Part shown: positions 19,006-22,500 of the stretch, one piece after another
How positions within the stretch are numbered: position 1 is the stretch's first letter
Layout of the letters: the number at the start of each line of letters is the position of its first letter
Source of the DNA: Chrysomallon squamiferum
Lineage: Eukaryota; Mollusca; Gastropoda; Neomphalida; Peltospiridae
NCBI GenBank assembly: GCA_012295275.1
Contig: CM022665.1
Span: 38,462,295-38,484,794 of the forward strand
Direction of reading: 5' to 3'
Length of the DNA stretch: 22,500 bases
The notes under the pieces: model-generated
Databases searched by the model: none
Seen by the model: only the letters and a program-made list of their open reading frames with translations
What the model was told of the DNA's origin: nothing
Position numbers and translations under genes: made by a program

Positions 19006-19920
19006 CTTATTTACTTTACTGCACTGATTTCATAAATCATTATAAATGATTTACAAAGCATGAACAACTAGACGTAACAGGAGGATTCTTGTATAAGAAA
19101 ACAAAAGGTAAAGGATCCGCTGACAAAACTGAAGTAAGTATACACGTTAGTGTCCCATGGCGAAAAACACTACAGCAGTACAAAGTACCGATTCGCTTAA
19201 AACATCTACATACGCCAGTACATCTTAGTTTTACAATACACACTTCTAATTGTATACCATTACAGGACTGAAGGAAAGGATAATAATGATGAAAGGGTGA
19301 GACGGGGGCTATGGCAGTGTTTATGGCTATATGCTGGTTTAAAATAAGTACTTTAGTAATATTTAGGTACCAATTTGAGTTGTATTTAATATGGGTATTA
19401 AGCTACAGAAAAAGGTCACACTTTGGGTACCAGCGTTTCGTACTGTGGCTGAACCTACGGCTACGACTGCGGCTGTGATTAGACATCATGAGATTATGGT
19501 TAATACATCGTGGCTTCATTTCTCTTTAAAATAACGCGGCCTGCAGTCTGTAATATGTTATAAAATAACGTCTTCAGCCAGGAGAGGAAATCCGATGTTT
19601 TCAGTAAAATTTTCATTACGTGCGTTTTTTCCCATACACCACATAACAACTGTTCAAATGGACGAAAACGGGGGCTAATACTTCACTGCAGTCAAAGATG
19701 GCATTTACAGGGTAAATTAGTCATGCTAAGACTGTAATTATCAAGCCATTGGTTACATAATAACATTGCAGCTGCGGTCTTTATATTTCCTAAAGTTAGT
19801 CAGTACACACAATAATACGGCTGATGTTATTTTATTCTTTACTGTAATCCTCGGGACGTTGTATACAGCCACGTACGTTGTTACAATGACTGCACAATAC
19901 AGTGGAAGAGAATACATTGA
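19006..19920. other. Unique sequence, no gene recognised
   Basis: More than 900 bases of complex sequence, the longest repeat-free stretch in the right half. Frames of 60-67 residues on both strands near 19040-19271 overlap each other and match nothing known. GGATCCGC occurs at 19113-19120. TGCGGCTGTGATTAGAC and GCTACGACTGCGGCTG near 19455-19485 are locally GC-rich. Confidence 0.5.
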
Positions 19921-20084
19921 GAAATACACACATAAATACACATCTGTAATTATAAGCGTAACAGACAGACAGACACATACACACGTTACACACGTTAGTG
20001 TGTATGTGCACATACTGTCATATATAATGAAATATGAAATAAATACATACATAGATACAAATATATATACAAACATGCATCCAT

Positions 20085-20129
<45 letters not shown>

Positions 20130-20200
20130 AACACTTAAACAGATAAACATAGATACATAGATACATACATATATACACCTACATATAAACAAACTAATTT
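19921..20200. repeat. ACAT/GACA block with (CA)18
   Basis: Interrupted ACAT, AGAC and ATAC units surround a clean (CA) run at about 20089-20124. Minus-strand frames rich in Tyr, Cys, Val and Ile and plus-strand frames rich in His and Thr are repeat translations. Confidence 0.9.
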
Positions 20201-20267
20201 TTGATACATATATACAAATTTCTTTATTGGTTTTGATATTATATTTGTAATGAGGTTTTCCTAAAAA

Positions 20268-20299
20268 AATTTATATATAATAATAATTTCTAAAAATAA

Positions 20300-20344
<45 letters not shown>

Positions 20345-20465
20345 GTAAATAAATAAATGAACAAATAAATAAATAGTTAGATAAATAAAAAATAAATATA
20401 TAAAAACAAAGGAAACAAACAAACAAACAAATAAACAAACAAACAAATAAATAAATAAAAAAAAA
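20268..20465. repeat. (AAT)n then AAAT/AAAC block
   Basis: A (TAA)-rich edge is followed by (AAT)16 at about 20296-20344, then interrupted AAAT and AAAC tetranucleotides to 20465. The minus-strand Ile/Leu/Phe frames come from this array. Confidence 0.92.
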
Positions 20466-20860
20466 TAACAAAAATACAACAAAGATAAGCGACCGTCGGA
20501 TTCATAATTACACCTGTGAACAACGTAAGGTTTATACATTTTGTACACGTTAAAACTTCAAAACTAAACTGCTAAACATCTCACCTATTTTAGTTTTCAG
20601 TTATAACATTGACAAAATAAAAAAGCCCCTTACGTTCATACATCGCTAGCCATGGAATAGACGGTGGCGTATATTTGCTTGTTGTAGCAGCTAAACAAAA
20701 AAAAAGTACAAATGTTATAACGTCAGTAAAAGCGGAAAAACTTGATCCACGCATAGATGCAGAAAGCTACAGAATGTTTTATGTAATATGTGTATTTAGT
20801 TAAAGGTAACATTACGACATGCTCTGGTGCAGTTTACGCAGATGTGCTTAAGAGTACATA
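20466..20860. other. Unique sequence, no gene seen
   Basis: No coding frame, RNA gene or repeat recognised. Confidence 0.5.
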
Positions 20861-20861
20861 A

Positions 20862-20892
<31 letters not shown>
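20861..20892. repeat. (CA)n microsatellite
   Basis: About 32 bases of AC/CA with one edge imperfection (ACACACATAC just before it). Confidence 0.95.
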
Positions 20893-21095
20893 TTCTGTAC
20901 ATAATGATACTCTGTATCTCAAGTATGTGAAATTCGGTTACTTCATAAACGCTCTGATAAATTTAATATCCGTCTACAAGAACACACTTTTAAAAGATGT
21001 AATACAGTTTTAAAGAGGTCACGGTGTATTAAAAGGTGTAATCTTGCTCCTGTTTTTAATCGGTCAGTGTATAGATATGAAGAGAAAGAATTTAA

Positions 21096-21115
21096 TTTTT
21101 TTTTTTTTTTTTTTT
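21096..21115. repeat. Poly(T)20
   Basis: A pure T run. On the minus strand it reads as poly(A). Confidence 0.92.
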
Positions 21116-21428
21116 GAGATTCTATTCAGTGTTAAAATTGTGGACAGCCAAAAGAGTTACAAAAATCTTGCTTTAAAAGGAGTAGACAGGGGCCACCCTG
21201 AAGAGTGTGCCATATCGGATGGCCTAAGTGTTTATCACACAATGACCTTAGCCCCTCTTGACCCCTCCACTAATGATCGGGTGGCGAATGGTTGATTACT
21301 TTGAAGCAGTTACTTCAATGGACCTGACAAACCCATCATTCTTGACCGTTAAGACTGTCTGACTGATGGAATTAAATTAAGCTGAAAGCAAAGAGAATCG
21401 CCCGTGACATGCGCACTCTGTTTCTGAC
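21116..21428. other. Unique, locally GC-richer sequence, no gene recognised
   Basis: Complex sequence approaching the duplicated CCAAT unit. A plus-strand frame ending at 21295 continues in from the T run and has no recognisable domain. GGGGCCACCC and GCCCCTCTTGACCCCTCC give it higher G+C than most of the window. Confidence 0.5.
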
Positions 21429-21560
21429 ACGTCATTTCGCGCTCAGCGCCAATGAAAACACAGATCAGACGTCACGAGGTACGGGAAGACAATGGACGTC
21501 ATCTGTCCCAGCGCCAATCAAAGCACTGACCAGACGTCGCGAGCTTCGCAGACAATGCAC
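21429..21560 (+). promoter_or_regulatory. Duplicated CCAAT plus CRE-like unit, promoter candidate
   Basis: AGCGCCAAT occurs at 21445 and 21510, 65 bases apart. Each is followed, after the same 15-base gap, by ACGTC(A/G)CGAG, and each is preceded by ACGTCAT (21429 and 21496). The first unit also contains TTTCGCGC (21435-21442), a good E2F-type site. CCAAT boxes are bound by NF-Y and ACGTCA half-sites by CREB/ATF proteins, and these motifs together are typical of animal proximal promoters. CpG density is the highest in the window. No TATA box, start site or first exon was identified, so the gene it might serve is unknown. Confidence 0.35.
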
Positions 21561-22253
21561 GCACTTTATCAGGCATTAAATTGGTTCTGTTGACAAAACA
21601 GGGGAAAATAAAACCAACAGATTGCCTGGTTTCGTAACCGTCTGCTCCCTGGGGCAGATAGGAGCAAAATAAAAATTCTTTAGAGACGTTTCGAAGGACA
21701 GCTAACGTCAGGCTCGATTAGCACTTGACGCTAGCAGAACTTCCATGGTTAACGTAACAGTGGCCCGCGGACATAATTTATTGTAATTTTTAATAACGAA
21801 CACAATACGCGAACGGAAAATGTTATAGAATTATCCGTCACTGCGACATGGAATGACAAAATTCCACTGACATGTAGACGAGCTCCAGATCAAAAGATAA
21901 CAGAAAGAACACAAACAAAAACAACTTCTGAAGGACCATTATAACCACAGCGCCACCAAAGGTCATCTAGAATAGCAGTTGTGAACAGTGCAGACTTTTG
22001 GCAATTTTTAATTTTCTTAAACTAAACAGGCATAATGACAAATATCGTGTTTTTGTTAAGAATTGAAATTTTAATGAGTATTTACAAAGTATTGTACATC
22101 CATACCTAAATATAATCTATTTTCTGGTGTTTTTATTTTACTATCACTACCATTGCTACTATATATCAACGTATTATTATATCTCTTACCCAAAATCCTC
22201 GAGAAGAAATCGTAGTCTTTTGATTTCATTTAAAAAGAAATTATTCAGTATAG
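21561..22253. other. Unique sequence, no gene recognised
   Basis: Follows the CCAAT/CRE unit. An inverted CCAAT (ATTGG) lies near 21579, and a small inverted repeat, TGCTCC...GGAGCA, at about 21643-21665. Any transcript started nearby would have a first exon here, but no convincing coding frame or splice pair was seen. Confidence 0.45.
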
Positions 22254-22398
22254 AAGTGTGCATATGTATTTATGTATGTATGTGTGAATATATGTGTGCA
22301 TGTGTGTATGTGTGTGTATTTTTGTATGTATGCATATAAATATGAATTTATGCATGTATATATGTGTGTGTGTGTATATATGTATATATATATATAAA
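22254..22398. repeat. TG/TATG compound microsatellite
   Basis: Interrupted TATG, TGTG and TATA units run for about 145 bases. It is the reverse-strand equivalent of the ACAT blocks elsewhere. The plus-strand Tyr/Val/Cys frame ending at 22339 is a repeat translation in its second half. Confidence 0.88.
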
Positions 22399-22500
22399 TT
22401 ATAACAAACATTTATCATTTACATCAGTGTAACTTTATCTAAAATTCGGTCAGACGTTCGCTGCTTTGCCCAGTAAATAACGCACATGACGCCGACAAAG
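22399..22500. other. Unique sequence at window end
   Basis: About 100 bases with no recognised feature. Confidence 0.4.

Noticed and set aside
19753-20178. 141-residue minus and 126-residue plus frames
   Set aside because: About half of each is ACAT/CA microsatellite translation, and the two overlap on opposite strands.
1-22500. CRISPR array, operon, phage or defence system
   Set aside because: No regularly spaced identical repeats with unique spacers, no prokaryote-like gene packing and no ribosome-binding sites. The repeats are eukaryotic micro- and minisatellites.

Overview
The window looks like non-coding nuclear DNA from an animal. It is AT-rich (roughly two thirds A+T by eye) and crowded with simple sequence repeats: long (TC)n, (CA)n/(TG)n and (TA)n runs, (AAT)n, (AAC)n and (AAG)n trinucleotides, (AAAT)n and (ACAT)n tetranucleotides, and about ten pure A or T runs of 20-29 bases. 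No bacterial gene organisation, rRNA, convincing tRNA, CRISPR array or recognisable protein family is present. The mix of interrupted (TAC)n trinucleotide fields, (ACAT)n/(TATG)n blocks and poly(A) runs would fit a lophotrochozoan such as a cephalopod mollusc, but no gene confirms this and it is only a guess.

Layout. 1-90: end of a 29-bp-period tandem repeat cut by the window edge. 91-3150: mostly unique AT-rich sequence, with an (ACAT)-rich block at about 1040-1245, an A-rich tract at 1320-1720 and a possible transposon remnant at about 2010-2180. 3150-3420: three or four diverged copies of a ~77-bp unit. 3600-4720: poly(A)/(TA)n tracts, then an ACAT/CA block. 5220-5880: a compound trinucleotide field. 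6400-8230: (TA)n, a C13 run, an 80-bp (TC)n and a mirror-like (AAC)(AAT)(ATT)(GTT) array. 8580-10330: A/T-rich, (CA)n, GATA and ATC repeats. 10610-10935: a second TAC field. 11475-11582: a 91-bp (TC)n with a GTAT tail. 11757-11994: an AAAT block. 12000-15180: mostly unique sequence with a 48-bp tandem duplication at about 13881-13970. 15180-15245: a cluster of CRE/ATF-like sites, followed by a third TAC field to about 15645. 16025-16366: the longest non-repetitive open frame. 16623-16960: a 42-bp minisatellite of about eight units. 17829-18150: a fourth large TAC field. 18299-18453: a GC-richer block between 11-bp direct repeats. 18600-20465: poly(A), (TG)n, GAT, ACAT/CA, AAT and AAAT/AAAC repeats. 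21429-21560: a CpG-rich duplicated unit carrying paired CCAAT and ACGTC(A/G) motifs and an E2F-like site, the best promoter or enhancer candidate. 22254-22398: a TG/TATG block closing the window.

No genes can be described as working together. Most open frames are read-through of simple repeats (poly-Thr/Ile/Val/Ser-Leu, Arg-Glu, Cys-Val). The biologically interesting leads are the CCAAT/CRE duplication near the right end, the CRE cluster at 15189-15243, the 42-bp minisatellite, and the repeated appearance of GGATCCGC. I found no evidence of a new multi-gene system.
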